Of a stretch of DNA of 64,000 nt, positions 1 to 11,292 are shown one piece after another. The number at the start of each line of letters is the position of its first letter. The first letter of the stretch is position 1. The notes under the pieces are model-generated. The model ran no database searches. It saw only the letters and a program-made list of their open reading frames with translations, and was not told where the DNA came from. This stretch comes from Druceiella hillmani (taxonomy: Eukaryota > Arthropoda > Insecta > Lepidoptera > Hepialidae). The position numbers and the translations under genes were made by a program. The stretch covers positions 8,294,501 through 8,358,500 of the forward strand of contig JAYKKI010000009.1 of NCBI GenBank assembly GCA_039881145.1, in the 5' to 3' direction.

Positions 1-1311
1 TTAAAGCTATATTTTATACTTATATATTTAGAAAATAACATGTGAAAGTCAGTGTTTCTCCTCTACAATCAAAAGGCATTCAACTAATTTCAATAATAAA
101 AGAATGGCGTTTTCTTAACAAATTTTTTTAACTCAATAAAATTCCAAACAAAATAAGTGTTAAAAGTTGCTGAAAAAATATTGAATATCCTTAGAATGAA
201 AAATTTATTTTATATTTGAGATTTAGTATCAAGCAAAGACACAATTAAAAATAATATTACACAATAACCAAAAAAATATTTTCTAAATTCGAATTAGCAA
301 TAATGAAAGTGGAAGTCATTATAGATACTAACAAAAGAAACAGGGATAACCCAAAACTCGAAGCAAAAATGTTAAAAGATTAAAGATGAAAGATAACGCC
401 TTCTTTTATTTATCCATCCGTTACATATTCATTCTCAGTATTTATCCATCTTTACATATGAATATAGCTCAGTTCTACGCAAAACGATAATTAGAATTTT
501 GTAAACCATGTATTCGTAAGTATAATTTATCGATATTGCTATTTATTAACCAAAATTTAATCCCAAATTTAGATTATTTTTCCATGATTTATACATGTTA
601 AACACAGATAATACTTAATTTTAAAATCAACAATCACGACCGGATCCTCTCTTGATATATATTAATGTACACACTCACGCACACATACGCAAGCACGCTC
701 GCATGCACACACGCTCACACGTAGGCACGCACGCACGCACGCACTCACGCACGCTAGCACGCACGCACGATCACACGAATGCACACTCGCATGCACGCAC
801 GCACACATATATAGAAAATCTGTATTAAGCACGTTTTTAAAAAAATGTGATTTTTCTGTAGGATTCATAATTTTTCAATGATTTTATCAGAAACGACTAA
901 TTAGTTTAATGTATAAAATTCCTTATATGAATAATAGACATGCTCTTGTTTACAATGTGTATGTGTGTATAGTTTTCAAACTCAACAAAGATTTCGATAA
1001 AATCGGCACAGGATGTTACCATATATCTACCAACTCAACTAAATGTTTACTAATATTATACATACTAAATATATGACCCAGTTGATACAAAAAAATAAAA
1101 TGAATTTTAAGTCAACGGAAACTAAAAAGTAGAAAACTGATTATTAGGGAAAGTAGCGTAGACGATACGTAAATATTTCGTAAGCGCCTCGACGATATCT
1201 AGACAGTCAGGCTACAATCATGACTTTCATAATATTCAAATTGACTTCTATTTTTTTGAAGGGCATATTTAATTATCAGAATACAGACGTTGCCCCAGGC
1301 GGGCGGGTTTT
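1..1311. other. AT-rich non-coding DNA with a CA/CG-rich simple repeat
   Basis: No open frame longer than chance and no recognised motif. The only structured part is an impure CACGCA/CACA repeat (667-811). The ORF reading through it on the minus strand is a repeat artefact rich in Cys, Val and Ala. Confidence 0.6.
667..811. repeat. Impure CGCA/CACA microsatellite
   Basis: A 145-bp tract of alternating purine-pyrimidine units (CACG, CACA, CGCA) interrupted by single substitutions such as ctcgcatg. Alternating CA/CG of this length can adopt Z-DNA. It is unusually CG-rich for its surroundings. Confidence 0.9.
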
Positions 1312-1412
1312 GGGATAGAATTTGATTTTAAAGTTAAGGCCAAAAGGAGCCAATAATGAAGTTTAATGAGGCTTCAATCCTAAATGTCATGGTCGTTATT
1401 TTATTTTGAAAG
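1312..1412. repeat. Dispersed direct repeat, copy A (about 95 bp)
   Basis: Starts near gaatttgattttaaagttaa and runs to the gtcgttattttattttga motif. A second copy with about 95% identity lies at 3899-3995 in the same orientation. The differences are single bases. The two copies could be the ends of one element or two insertions of the same family. No coding sense was recognised. Confidence 0.75.
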
Positions 1413-1938
1413 GTAAGATAAATTTTATTATTAAACATAAGCATATACCCATAACAGTACAGTTCATAACAGTGTAAGCAAAACATGAAAACGAATGTAT
1501 TTTCTTATATATAATTAACGCAATATCACAATATATGCACGGCAATTAAAAAAAAAGTGAGTAGCAAGATTTAATAGTTTTTCAATATTACGAGACATTT
1601 GCTTGATAGTAAGAATCAGTAGACTAATGTGTAATTAAGAGTTAGACTAAAGGGGAGTTACAACTGTGAGTGCGAATACAGAAGCGTTATATAGGTCATC
1701 TACATAATATATAGACGACACCATAAAGCTGTAATTTAATCGAGGTAGATTAAATTTCGTTACATCGATATTAAGTTTAAGTTAGATATTATTCTAAATT
1801 CATATTTTGATCGCAGTTAAATAAAATATTAAAAAACCTGCCTCATTTCTTAATAAGTTGGTATGAAAAAAAGTTATAGATCAATGAAACAGATTTCTAT
1901 TGTCGCTATCGAAAAGTTGTATTCAATACTTTCTAACA

Positions 1939-2178
1939 ACAATAATCTTAACTATAGAGACTGTAAATATAATAATTATGATAATTGCTAAAGTATTACT
2001 GCTAAAGTAAATATATACACAATAATCTTAACTATAGAGACTGTAAATATAATAATTATGATAATTGCTAAAGTATTACTGCTAAATTAAATATATACAC
2101 AATAATCGTAACTATAGAGACTATAAATATAATAATTATGATAACTGCTAAAGTATTACTGCTAAAGTAAATATAACG
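1939..2178. repeat. 80-bp tandem repeat, three copies
   Basis: Three head-to-tail copies of an 80-bp unit starting acaataatc at 1939, 2019 and 2099. Each contains aactatagagactg and ataattatgataa. Copies differ at a handful of bases, so the array is fairly young. Confidence 0.92.
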
Positions 2179-2347
2179 GCATATCTAACACCCTCATCTT
2201 AGTCATATCATTTTATTAAAATAGTGTGAAAAAAAATATTTCATATTATGTAACATATAAGTATAAAATACATTCTAGGTGCATATGTGTTGCAGAAGTT
2301 ATTTAAATATTGAATATATTTGGGGTCAATTTTGTAGAAATTCATTA

Positions 2348-2597
2348 TTCACAATTAAATGAAGCTACGTGATGTAGTATTCTTTCTAATTTCTTTAAGT
2401 TCTTTACCATGACCTAGCTTTCGTTGTATTACAACATCTAGCAGACATCACAACATCCAGCAAAGTTTCGTAAAAAAATCGTATCTTTGCTAATAGCCCA
2501 CCTGAAGATGTTGTAATACAACGAAGGCTAGGTCGTGGTAAAGAACTTAAAGAAAGTAGAAAGAATACTACATCACGTAGCTTCATTTAATTGTGAA
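2348..2597. mobile_element. Foldback / MITE-like element with 92-bp inverted repeats
   Basis: The arm at 2348-2439 is almost perfectly the reverse complement of 2506-2597 (92 bp each, about 3 mismatches), separated by a 66-bp loop. Transcribed, it would form a long hairpin. The minus ORF across it is only the hairpin read through. The element has no coding capacity, so it is a non-autonomous snapback element or a hairpin-RNA source. The autonomous family is not identified. Confidence 0.85.
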
Positions 2598-2599
2598 GT

Positions 2600-3898
2600 T
2601 ATTTAAATAAAGACAGAACAAAAGTACTGTCCAGAGATCCTGGTTTTAATATATAGTACTTAGTATTCATAGAAATAAAATAATATATAATTTTAATAGT
2701 TTATAGATTAAAAAAACAATGTAACTTGACTCTCACAGATAAGAGAGGCAGATACCTGTGATTTTCTTATATAATTCTTAAACCTTGTCTTAATTAGACT
2801 ATGAATAAATATGAAAAATATGGAATATGAAAGATCTTTGTAAAATAATTTTCAAGTTATGTAAGACAAGACACACGTTACTAAATTAAAATGGGAATTG
2901 TATTGTTGATGCGGTATTCTGTGTTAATTAAATAAAAACCTGCTTGTTCCTTCATAAATAAAGGTACATATCTGTACTTCATTATTATGTAACATGAATC
3001 TACTAAAGTTGGCATTTCATGTACAATCTCTGCTAATTCCTGTATAGTTTTTAAAACCTTATTTTCATTGTAGATCTTAACGGATCGGCAAACATATGTG
3101 CCAATTATTTTAGCAAAAGTCCTATAAAATGAAAATAATTTATCAGGTAATCCGACAATTAATGTAATTATATTTTAAACTATGTACTTTTCTACAAATT
3201 CAAGCTTCCTTTTCCCAGAAGCAAGTTACATCGGATGGACGCAGAATGTCCGGTAAACATAAATTATAATATATCTCGTCTTTGTGATCATCCTTCGCGT
3301 GGAAAATTGAAACAATGGGGTTGATGTTATTTACGTTGTAATGTGAATCTGGCTCGCGGACGTTGAATCGCCATTCCCAATTGTCACGGTGAAATTCCGA
3401 AGGGGGAGTTTATGTTGCAAAAGTATTATTTAAATAATTTTGACAATAAGTTTTATGTAGTAAAATTTTATATGACTTTATTACATAATATATTTTATAA
3501 TGTGTAAAAAAATATTTATTTTTATTTCCCCTGCTATTAAAATGTCATCAGGTACATAAGGTCGCAGGATTATTATGACTGATCTATACACTGTTATGTA
3601 ATATCCGCGAAAGGCTTTTTTATTTCTATACTTTCTGGTATTATTTTGCTTTAAAAATGGTTCAATTTATTAACACGTCTTCAATTCTATGAACACTTCT
3701 TTTTTACTTACTTTTGAAAGTACCTGCATAAATATACGTGCTCAAACGATTATCGATAGCTAGCAGTAGAATGTAATAATAGTGTCGTGTTTTTAATCGA
3801 GAATTTCAACGAGTCTAATCAAGTGACTTCTTTAAATGGCTCTTTTAACGAAACAACACTCTCGAAAAAACAACGCAATACGCAGAATAAATCCAGAA
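2600..3898. other. Non-coding AT-rich stretch
   Basis: No ORF, splice-consistent exon or repeat was supported here. A slightly more GC-rich patch at 3200-3420 contains no recognisable protein similarity. Confidence 0.5.
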
Positions 3899-3995
3899 TA
3901 GAATTCGATTTTAAAGTTAAGGCCAAAAGGAGCCAATAACGAAGTTTAATGAGGCTTCAGTCCTAAATGTCATAGTCGTTATTTTATTTTGACAA
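3899..3995. repeat. Dispersed direct repeat, copy B
   Basis: Second copy of the sequence at 1312-1412, same orientation. It keeps the ttaaggccaaaaggagcc core and the gtcgttattttattttga end. Confidence 0.75.
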
Positions 3996-3999
3996 AGTC

Positions 4000-5512
4000 G
4001 TCAAATAAGTTTGAACTAGTTGCCACTATTCTGTTTTTATTAATTTTAATTCAGATTCTGACCAATACCGTACGTGATTTCTTTGGGAGTCGTAGTCGCC
4101 GCATTTAAAAGTGGAGCCCCATAAATGTTTCATTTAAATGTCACAAGTATTAATCACGAATAAACGATTAAATATTTCTTTTCCTTATAGGCACAGCTGC
4201 GGAAAACTATGATTGATTTGACAGAGTTTCAACGAGCTGTAAAATTTATTAAATTATTAGTTGAAAAACTATATAAAAGTGATGCAGTCACCAAGAAGGA
4301 AAATTTTGTTTGATAGAAAATTGCAAAACGTCTTTAGAAATTATGAAAAAATTAAAATAAATATGCTCAAAAAATGTAAATGAATTACATATAATAGAAA
4401 ATATTTCATATACAATATAATTTGTTTAAAAAAATGTCGCTAGACAATATTAACGGCCAATGTAAGTAATTGGGGTAGAACTATTTCAGAAAATTTTCTG
4501 AAAATAATTTCGAAAACCGTGTACATAAAAATGCGTAAATCTGGCGTAAATAAGTGCAGACGATTATTGAATATATTTCTATATATAAATACGTGTATAT
4601 ATGTATATCTAAATATATTCGTAAAAACTTCTCTTCTATTAACTATGTTCCTCTAACCTGCTGGTATTATTTGATGTAAGTCAGAATCACCGGTAAGTTA
4701 CGTTAATAAAAAGGTAAGTCAATCCTACCTGTAATCGAAAAACTTGATGTGAAAAGCAATTATGAGTCTTTAACTAAATCATTATGGTGTCTATAGTAGA
4801 CAACTTATATGGCATGGTGTTCTCTATTACGTTTCAGCTCAATGAAACTAAAATATCACCTGATAATTATTTACTTTGATTTTAGTATTCAATTAATATA
4901 CATTAAATACGTTTTCTCCTACTATTGTAAAGTGATTGTATTTTTGTTACATAATTATACTAATTATAAAATCACCTTTATTTTGTTCAAAAAAAGTCGA
5001 TTTATACAGAAATACTCCAAAACCAATCAAATATGGCTTTGCTCATTTCGATAAAATAAATAGCAAATAGCAAAATTTACTTGCATTCTTTCCTTTTTTC
5101 CGTATATAAAATATTTTAATGACTTTTTTGAGATTAAACTTGTTGTTTAATCTGCTAATTTCGCATGTATTACAATATCTCATCATATACATACTTAACA
5201 TATTGTGAATATATAGAAAATCATATTTATATTTGTATATTGTGCGCTCAATATTTTATGTATCCTTTGGTATCGATCAATGTACATAGCACAACGCACA
5301 TAGATCTATGCACATAGCTATTACACATAGCACAACAATGTGTGTAAATTATATATATACACATACACATATGTGCGGACGTGCGCGCTTGCGGGCGCTT
5401 GTTTGTACGTGTTTGTATGTTTATTTTTATTTAATTAATGGCATCAAGTATCTTAATGGTTTTATATTCATAGAGATCAATCCTTTATGTGCTAGCATTC
5501 TCGTGTTCATTA
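4000..5512. other. Non-coding AT-rich stretch
   Basis: Short ORFs at 4809-5054 and 5308-5559 have low-complexity Ile/Tyr/Phe-rich products and no family resemblance. The second crosses a short TA/CA run near 5350. Nothing else is supported. Confidence 0.5.
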
Positions 5513-5571
5513 TTATTCCTAAAATTACCTTGGCACGTAAATGTTACGTGTTAATGTAATTTTAGGAATAA
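5513..5571. repeat. Nested palindrome (hairpin within hairpin)
   Basis: A perfect 16-bp inverted repeat (5513-5528 with 5556-5571) encloses a second perfect 7-bp inverted repeat, CACGTAA/TTACGTG (5534-5540 with 5544-5550). This could be a cruciform, a terminator-like fold or a solo transposon end. Confidence 0.8.
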
Positions 5572-7691
5572 CAACGAATACGTTAATTTGGAACGAATAC
5601 GTTACTATTACGTAATCACGAATTTAGGCTGCCGTTATTCATCAGGCATTAATAATCACTTTATAGCCAGCCATTGATTGTTGCTTTAATTCAATTCTTC
5701 TATCATCAAACATTCTTTAACTTGGGAAATAATATACATCAAGAGAAAATTTAATTATATCACTTACTTCATAAATAGGATAATCTGGGCTAAACATCAT
5801 TTTGCACGAGGTGGGATGTTTATATTATGTACACCTTTAAAAATTTCAATTCTTGTGCAGCATAATCCTTAAATTTTTGAATTATAGAAATATTAAAATT
5901 CGGATAGCAGTAAAGTATACGTTTCCAAGAAAGAACCTAACAGTTCTTGTATACATGTAAACGTGTATACATGTATATTTTTAAATATCTAATAGAGCCT
6001 TAAGAAAGCACTTTTGCATATTTATTACGTAGCTAAAGTCTAGAGCTCCTGGTCGCCGATCTTCCACCCCCTTACAGACTAAAATTAGGGAGAGAAGGTT
6101 TACATAACAGAGGCACAGGCCACATATCAATCTCCATAGTATAGAAACATTTTCAAAAGCCATTTTTAAATCTAAAAACTGCAAACAAGTTGAGTTCCGC
6201 ATGTGCCAAGATGCATCAAATATATTGCCGTGAACTTTTAAAACAAAACATCTACACTTGTAATAACTAATGTATCTGTGAATGAAGTTTGGGTACATAG
6301 AGAAACAATATCAAAATACTCTCAGTGACAAAGCGGTGACTCCTTTTCTTTTCTATTATTATATTTTTTGCTTTTGCATAAATTATATCGGCAACAATAT
6401 CATGCAACCTTGATTTATAAAACGTATATAGGAAAATTGGTTCTTGCTGTTTTTTTTCGCCCAATCGTTAAACCAATTCATCATTTAGAAATTTTTTCGC
6501 CTAACATAAAACGTTCTGGTTTCAAACCATCGAATACCAGCCGCATATATCAGACCTGTAATATAAAAATATTTATTTGTAGAATTGAGAGAACACTCCC
6601 ATAGAAATTAAAACCGATATTGATAATGATGTAGTGGCTGTTATAGATGCGTTTTTTGGGGTCCTAGTAAAATGTTAATTTTTTTCTGCCGGGAATACAA
6701 ATTTGAATAGATATTCCAAATTAAGTTAGAACGATATATAAATACATAATATTTGATGAATCAAACGACTCGGGTACACATACGCACGTGCTTTTATAGT
6801 CGCAAGAAGCATTGAATTACTAAATTACTACTTTTAAATTGTATTTGTATACACAAAAGCAGATAAAATAGAAAATGAACGCTTTCAATTAACATACATT
6901 CTATATATATACCCACGCACGCCCACCTAGAAAAGCGCATACACGGTCGTAACTCAATTTTATAAAGGCGGCTGCTATTTCCGCAATAAAAAGTTTTTTA
7001 AAAAAATGATATGTGCCTATTTATTTATAAAAGAATATATCAGAGAAAAACCGCTAACCACTGAGCAAAAGTTGGTTTGATTTCATTACAGACTTAATTT
7101 CTCCAAATTTAAAAAGATTCATTACGGTGTAAACGCACTTATTATTATAAGTTTTTATATTTTTATTTTATTTTACCAATATTTCATTTCTGGATTGAAT
7201 CGTACTTGCTCAGTTCTCAGTAAGCAATATTTATTACAATCATACGTTACACTTGAGAATATCTGTTTAATGGGAAAGTTTAACTTGTAATTCAGTGCCA
7301 CGACTGTACATTCAACTTCACATAGATTGAGGTTGGTGGGTGAAAAAGTTTTTTAAATATATTGCACTGTAAATAATTCATTATTTTCTGCGAAATGACA
7401 AATCACGCTTCTTTTATGAGATGACATGTTAACTTCTTTAGGATATTGGTTGTTGCTTTAAGTTATATAAAACCTTAGATATAACTTCTAACTTTATTAT
7501 TCCAAATATTATATTTAGTAAGGCCCGAATCAATATTTATTTCAATTTACTCACTTTCGCTCATTGTTGTAGCTTTAAGGATATATAAAGAATAGTACAT
7601 TTGCCATGTTCTTGAACTTCATATTTTTATATTTCGATACTGTTTTTTAATACATTACAATGTAAGCTTTTTATCTATAAATTTTATTTTT
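5572..7691. other. Non-coding AT-rich stretch
   Basis: The minus-strand ORFs at 5981-6298 and 6267-6464 have a weak resemblance to a LINE reverse transcriptase block (LDLKMAF around 6150), too weak to call. Otherwise nothing is supported. Confidence 0.4.
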
Positions 7692-8045
7692 TGGAACGAA
7701 GTTCCTTATCGCGCGTTGCGAAAGAGGGCTAGACGGAAAAAATTAAGACCAAAAGCACACTTTTTGCTATAGTTGCTAGCGGGCGCGCTGCGAGCCGTGG
7801 GCGTGCGCGTATTTCTCTGTCTGTCTCTCTCTCTCTCATAGAAAGCGAGCCAGTTATTTTCGTTTCGTCTTTCTATTTCGCATTGAACAGTGTGGTGTCG
7901 CGACGATTATTTTTGTTGAGTGTACACAGGTTTTTTGTACATAATAAATAATAAAAAATAATAACAATAATTATTATTATAACTTAAAAGAAATAAAATT
8001 TTATTACAATTCCTTCACTAATTAATCGAAAGGAACTTCGTTCCA
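7692..8045. mobile_element. MITE-like element with GGAACGAAGTTCC ends
   Basis: A 16-bp sequence (tggaacgaagttcctt, 7692-7707) is repeated in inverted form at 8030-8045. It bounds 354 bp that differ from the neighbourhood: CpG-rich at 7710-7810, then a CT microsatellite, then AT-rich. Each end is itself a near palindrome (GGAAC-gaa-GTTCC). No ORF is present, so a non-autonomous element is the simplest reading. A small hairpin (gggtgtc/gacacc) lies just outside the right end at 8050-8068. Confidence 0.6.
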
Positions 8046-9019
8046 TCCGGGTGTCCCTTGACACCTCTCAAGTTTTTGTTCAATTTGGTAGCTGTTCACG
8101 CATACAGGATAGCAAAAATTTAGAGTAGTAAAGAAACCCACCGCTGAATTCATTGAATTTTTTTTAAAAATACGTTTTCAAAAGAAAATGTGATATAAAT
8201 ATAACTACACGTTCCATACAAGTTTAAATTAAAGAATAAGCTAAACGTGTGGATATCTGACGATTATGTCAAGACTAAGTACATATTTTACTCTTAATTC
8301 GTATCATATTTTTATATTTCCCAGGGACAAATCACCTACAAAAAATTTAATTTATTCACACAAAACCTGTAGTATTTTTTTTGTGTGAGTATTGTAAGAT
8401 TAACTTTCCGAATTATCCCCCAACACTGTCACAAATTGCGACCTGTGACTGTGCGTAATAGTTTTATAATTTTTCTCCAGGTAACCGCTTTATGACTAAC
8501 TTCAAAACAACGTTAAACTTTTCACTTCTTTAAAGGAAAAAATCCACTAAATTTTTTCTAAAATTTCTATGTCGAACTTATTACTTCTGATTGACGGGTA
8601 TATTGTATGTACTTTTATAGTATTCTTTTACGTATAATTTAGTACAATCCCACATATAGTCATCAACGAAATAAATAATGAGAAAGTAGCAAGATTATTT
8701 TATCTACAATTATATTAGGCTCACTACGACTGTTACGGTGGCCTACAACGATATAATCAATGCCGTCTATGATTTTGCAGATGATCGTGCGACTGTGCCA
8801 TCTAGCGTTGACGTTTACGTTGAAATAAGTAATTTCAAGTTGGTGAAGGGGTTCGAAACACAAAAAAATAATTTATATATACGTAAAATAGCCCCATCTA
8901 TTGGTACGGAAAGTTACCCATAGATATAAATATTTTTTTTATTTGTATTGTAATTTTCCTTTTACAATGTTCCGTATTGTAAGTCGTTGTACGAATTTTG
9001 GAATAAAATTTATAAATTG
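8046..9019. other. Non-coding stretch with overlapping short ORFs
   Basis: Two overlapping opposite-strand ORFs at 8663-8923 (60-66 codons) have no recognised similarity. The plus one reads like a protein fragment (VYDFADDRATVPSSVDVYVE), perhaps a decayed transposon piece. No call is made. Confidence 0.35.
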
Positions 9020-9026
9020 ATTTATC

Positions 9027-10130
9027 CTATAAGCCCGAAAATAAACTATATCTGAGCAAATTGTTTTGAAATGTAAAAAATACTAAACCGATTTTCTCAT
9101 TTATGATATTTCTCAGGGTTAAATTATATTTATCCAAAATATTTACTGCAGATATAATCAATTTTAATGATTTATTGCTTGGTACTTTTAAAATTTCTTT
9201 GAAATACTTATAAAATACAAGATCTATGGTAAACACTTTTATTAAACTTCGATTTTCATGTATAGAAAAAATATAAATTCGCCTCAATAGATACAATCAA
9301 ACTTTGAATTCAAAAGGCGCATCAAATTTGATGTAAATTGTATGTATGTAATTTGGCCGTGTAACTTCATACAATTAGTAACGAGATTTTCGTCAGCTTA
9401 TGATTTTTCTATTCGGGGTCTAGATTGCCCGTTACCGACTTAATTACTGATCCAGTTGCATTTTTTTCTCTTTTCGTTCGCTTAGTTATTTGATTAAATT
9501 TATCTGGAGGTAGTAATTATAATTTTCGTCGTAGTACTGTGTTTGATTTTTTAGAATATCACACAATTTCATATAAATATCTATATTATTTCTTAATTCT
9601 ACCTTAATATCGACCAAATTAAAATTTTGAATTAACGTCTACTGGTCCATTTGGTTTATTTATCTGCTTAAATTATGTGAGTACATCCTTGAGTTATCGT
9701 TGATCTTGATTACACCTACGGAGGCTGCTACGATCCCTCTGTAAGTACATTTTTGCAGTGAACTCGTTTTTTTCTATTGTCCTTATTTATAACTAGGATA
9801 TTATTTTAAAAGTCCTTCAATATTACTTGTAGTTTTATTTCTATTTGTAAAGGTAACTTTTGGTATATTAATTGTCCTCTACCGAAATGAGTAGGTTTTG
9901 AGTTTTCATTTCGTTTATTAATCGTATTTTCTTTACGAGTTCTTATATGTTCATCCATCTTTTCGTATAACAATTTCACGCGGTTCATATGTTCTTCAAT
10001 GTAATCTCGGTAGAATAATTTTTCATAGTAAAGATTAAATGGATTGGGTATATCCTAGTAAAACTTCTAAAGGTGTTTTATCCCGTTAAGCTTATTTAAT
10101 ATCAGGGGAACTTGCTGGTTGTAGGGCAGT
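9027..10130 (-). mobile_element. Gypsy/errantivirus-like retroelement remnant (integrase end plus env-like tail)
   Basis: Read on the minus strand, 10080-9806 resembles the C-terminal part of a Ty3/gypsy integrase. It shows a TPLEVLLGYT-type motif near 10060, then a basic helix-like stretch (KLLYEKMDEHIRTRKE) and a GQLIYQKLPL block typical of the region after the DDE core. One or more frame breaks separate these blocks. Further downstream (9486-9419) a basic R-T-K-R motif is followed by a small-residue/hydrophobic segment, which resembles the cleavage region of errantivirus envelope proteins. The ORF at 9296-9027 may be env-derived. Stops and frameshifts interrupt everything, so it is non-functional. 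No LTR was found. The family call is by motif memory and needs a profile search. Confidence 0.55.
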
Positions 10131-10509
10131 ATGGACAAGGCCCCCGAATCAAAACAACTTTTGACCACTTATAAGTATCTGATGTGCAATTGTTGCGATA
10201 ACCAAATTAAGTTATCTGTGAAAAATAATATTGAAATTTAAAAACATTCTATACGAAATACTTTATGCCTTTAAATGTTTAACTTTTATATTTGCCTAAG
10301 TACGCAGGGAACTTTCATAGCGCGAGTTTTACTCTTACTTAACAAGTTTCTTATCATTTTACACAAATATTATGTAAAACATATTGTCAATGTTACGTAA
10401 CATTTTTGTACATATTGTCAAAATCCATGTACTTGTTGTCAAATTCTTGCACATATTGTCAATTTATATATAAACAGAAGAACGATATGATTCAGTTAAA
10501 ACAATGCAC
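10131..10509. other. Non-coding AT-rich stretch
   Basis: Contains a short imperfect repeat of cttgttgtcaaattcttgca type (10385-10460, acatattgtcaa three times). No gene is seen. Confidence 0.5.
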
Positions 10510-10552
10510 AATTATTTGGGAAAATACAATGCACGTATTTTCCCAAATAATT
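10510..10552. repeat. Perfect 18-bp hairpin
   Basis: The arm 10510-10527 (aattatttgggaaaatac) is exactly complementary to 10535-10552, with a 7-nt loop. It lies inside a 96-codon plus ORF that has no other support. Confidence 0.85.
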
Positions 10553-11124
10553 ATATTATGGTACTATGTTTACAGGAGATCAAGCAGTGTTCAAGGTATC
10601 AAAGTGAGAAAAATTAGGAAAAATGAAACATTAGCTATGCGAAACTCAATCTGCGAACAAATATATTTTCGGGATATTAATATCTTCGATCGCTAAAGTT
10701 TCTAATAAGCTAATTCATTTGCATTAGAGAAATTCCTAAATAAAATAAAAAGTTTGTAAAAGTTAGGAAATTTCATTGTTCATGGAATGATTATGGAAAA
10801 TTTATGATAATTTTCCGGAAATGACCTAAGTTTTCTTGGATTTGAAAGTCCAAAATGAAATCAATTATTTATGATTTTTAAGGTAAATACATTAAAATAC
10901 TATTATAGGATTATTGTATTTCGTACAAATTGAACCAGTAGATATAGAAATACTATAATTTTTTCATGAAATGAAGTAAAATTGATCATTTAAAGATAAA
11001 TATCCTTACATACTAATGTAATGTAGTTATTTCCTATTTCGAGAATTTGAGCCTAAATCAACAATACTAACAGCAAGAACATTTTTTTTTTGTTTATTTA
11101 CTTCTGTACTATAAAGGATCTAAT

Positions 11125-11292
11125 TTATACACATGGGGGACTTATTGGTAGAAGAACAACCTCTTACAGCCAACTAGAACACCAGTCCAGGCCGCTCAAC
11201 GAGCGGCCGGGAATCGAACCCGGGTCCCCTCGGTGTGTCTTGCAGTCAAAAACCGTATGTCTTGTGATTAATCCAATACACCAGGGTGACGA
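11125..11292 (-). mobile_element. tRNA-derived SINE
   Basis: On the minus strand there is a perfect RNA polymerase III B box, GGTTCGATTCC (11220-11210), inside a paired T-arm (CCGGG/CCCGG at 11207-11223). An A-box-like TGGTGTATTGG (11283-11273) lies 53 nt upstream. The A-to-B distance and the lack of a foldable acceptor stem argue against a working tRNA and for a SINE head. Just after the T-arm comes a perfect 8-bp hairpin (ggccgctc-aac-gagcggcc, 11190-11208). The body and tail end near 11125 in a run of A/T (aaaaaaaa on the minus strand at 11082-11090). Confidence 0.65.

Noticed and set aside
662..868. Cys/Val-rich ORF on the minus strand
   Set aside because: Artefact of the CACGCA simple repeat.
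5981..6298. Minus ORF of 105 codons with LDLKMAFENV, resembling a LINE reverse transcriptase block
   Set aside because: Only one short motif fits; flanking frames do not show the other RT blocks.
11190..11292. A functional tRNA gene on the minus strand
   Set aside because: The B box and T-arm are good, but the A-to-B distance is long and no acceptor or anticodon stem folds; a SINE explains it better.
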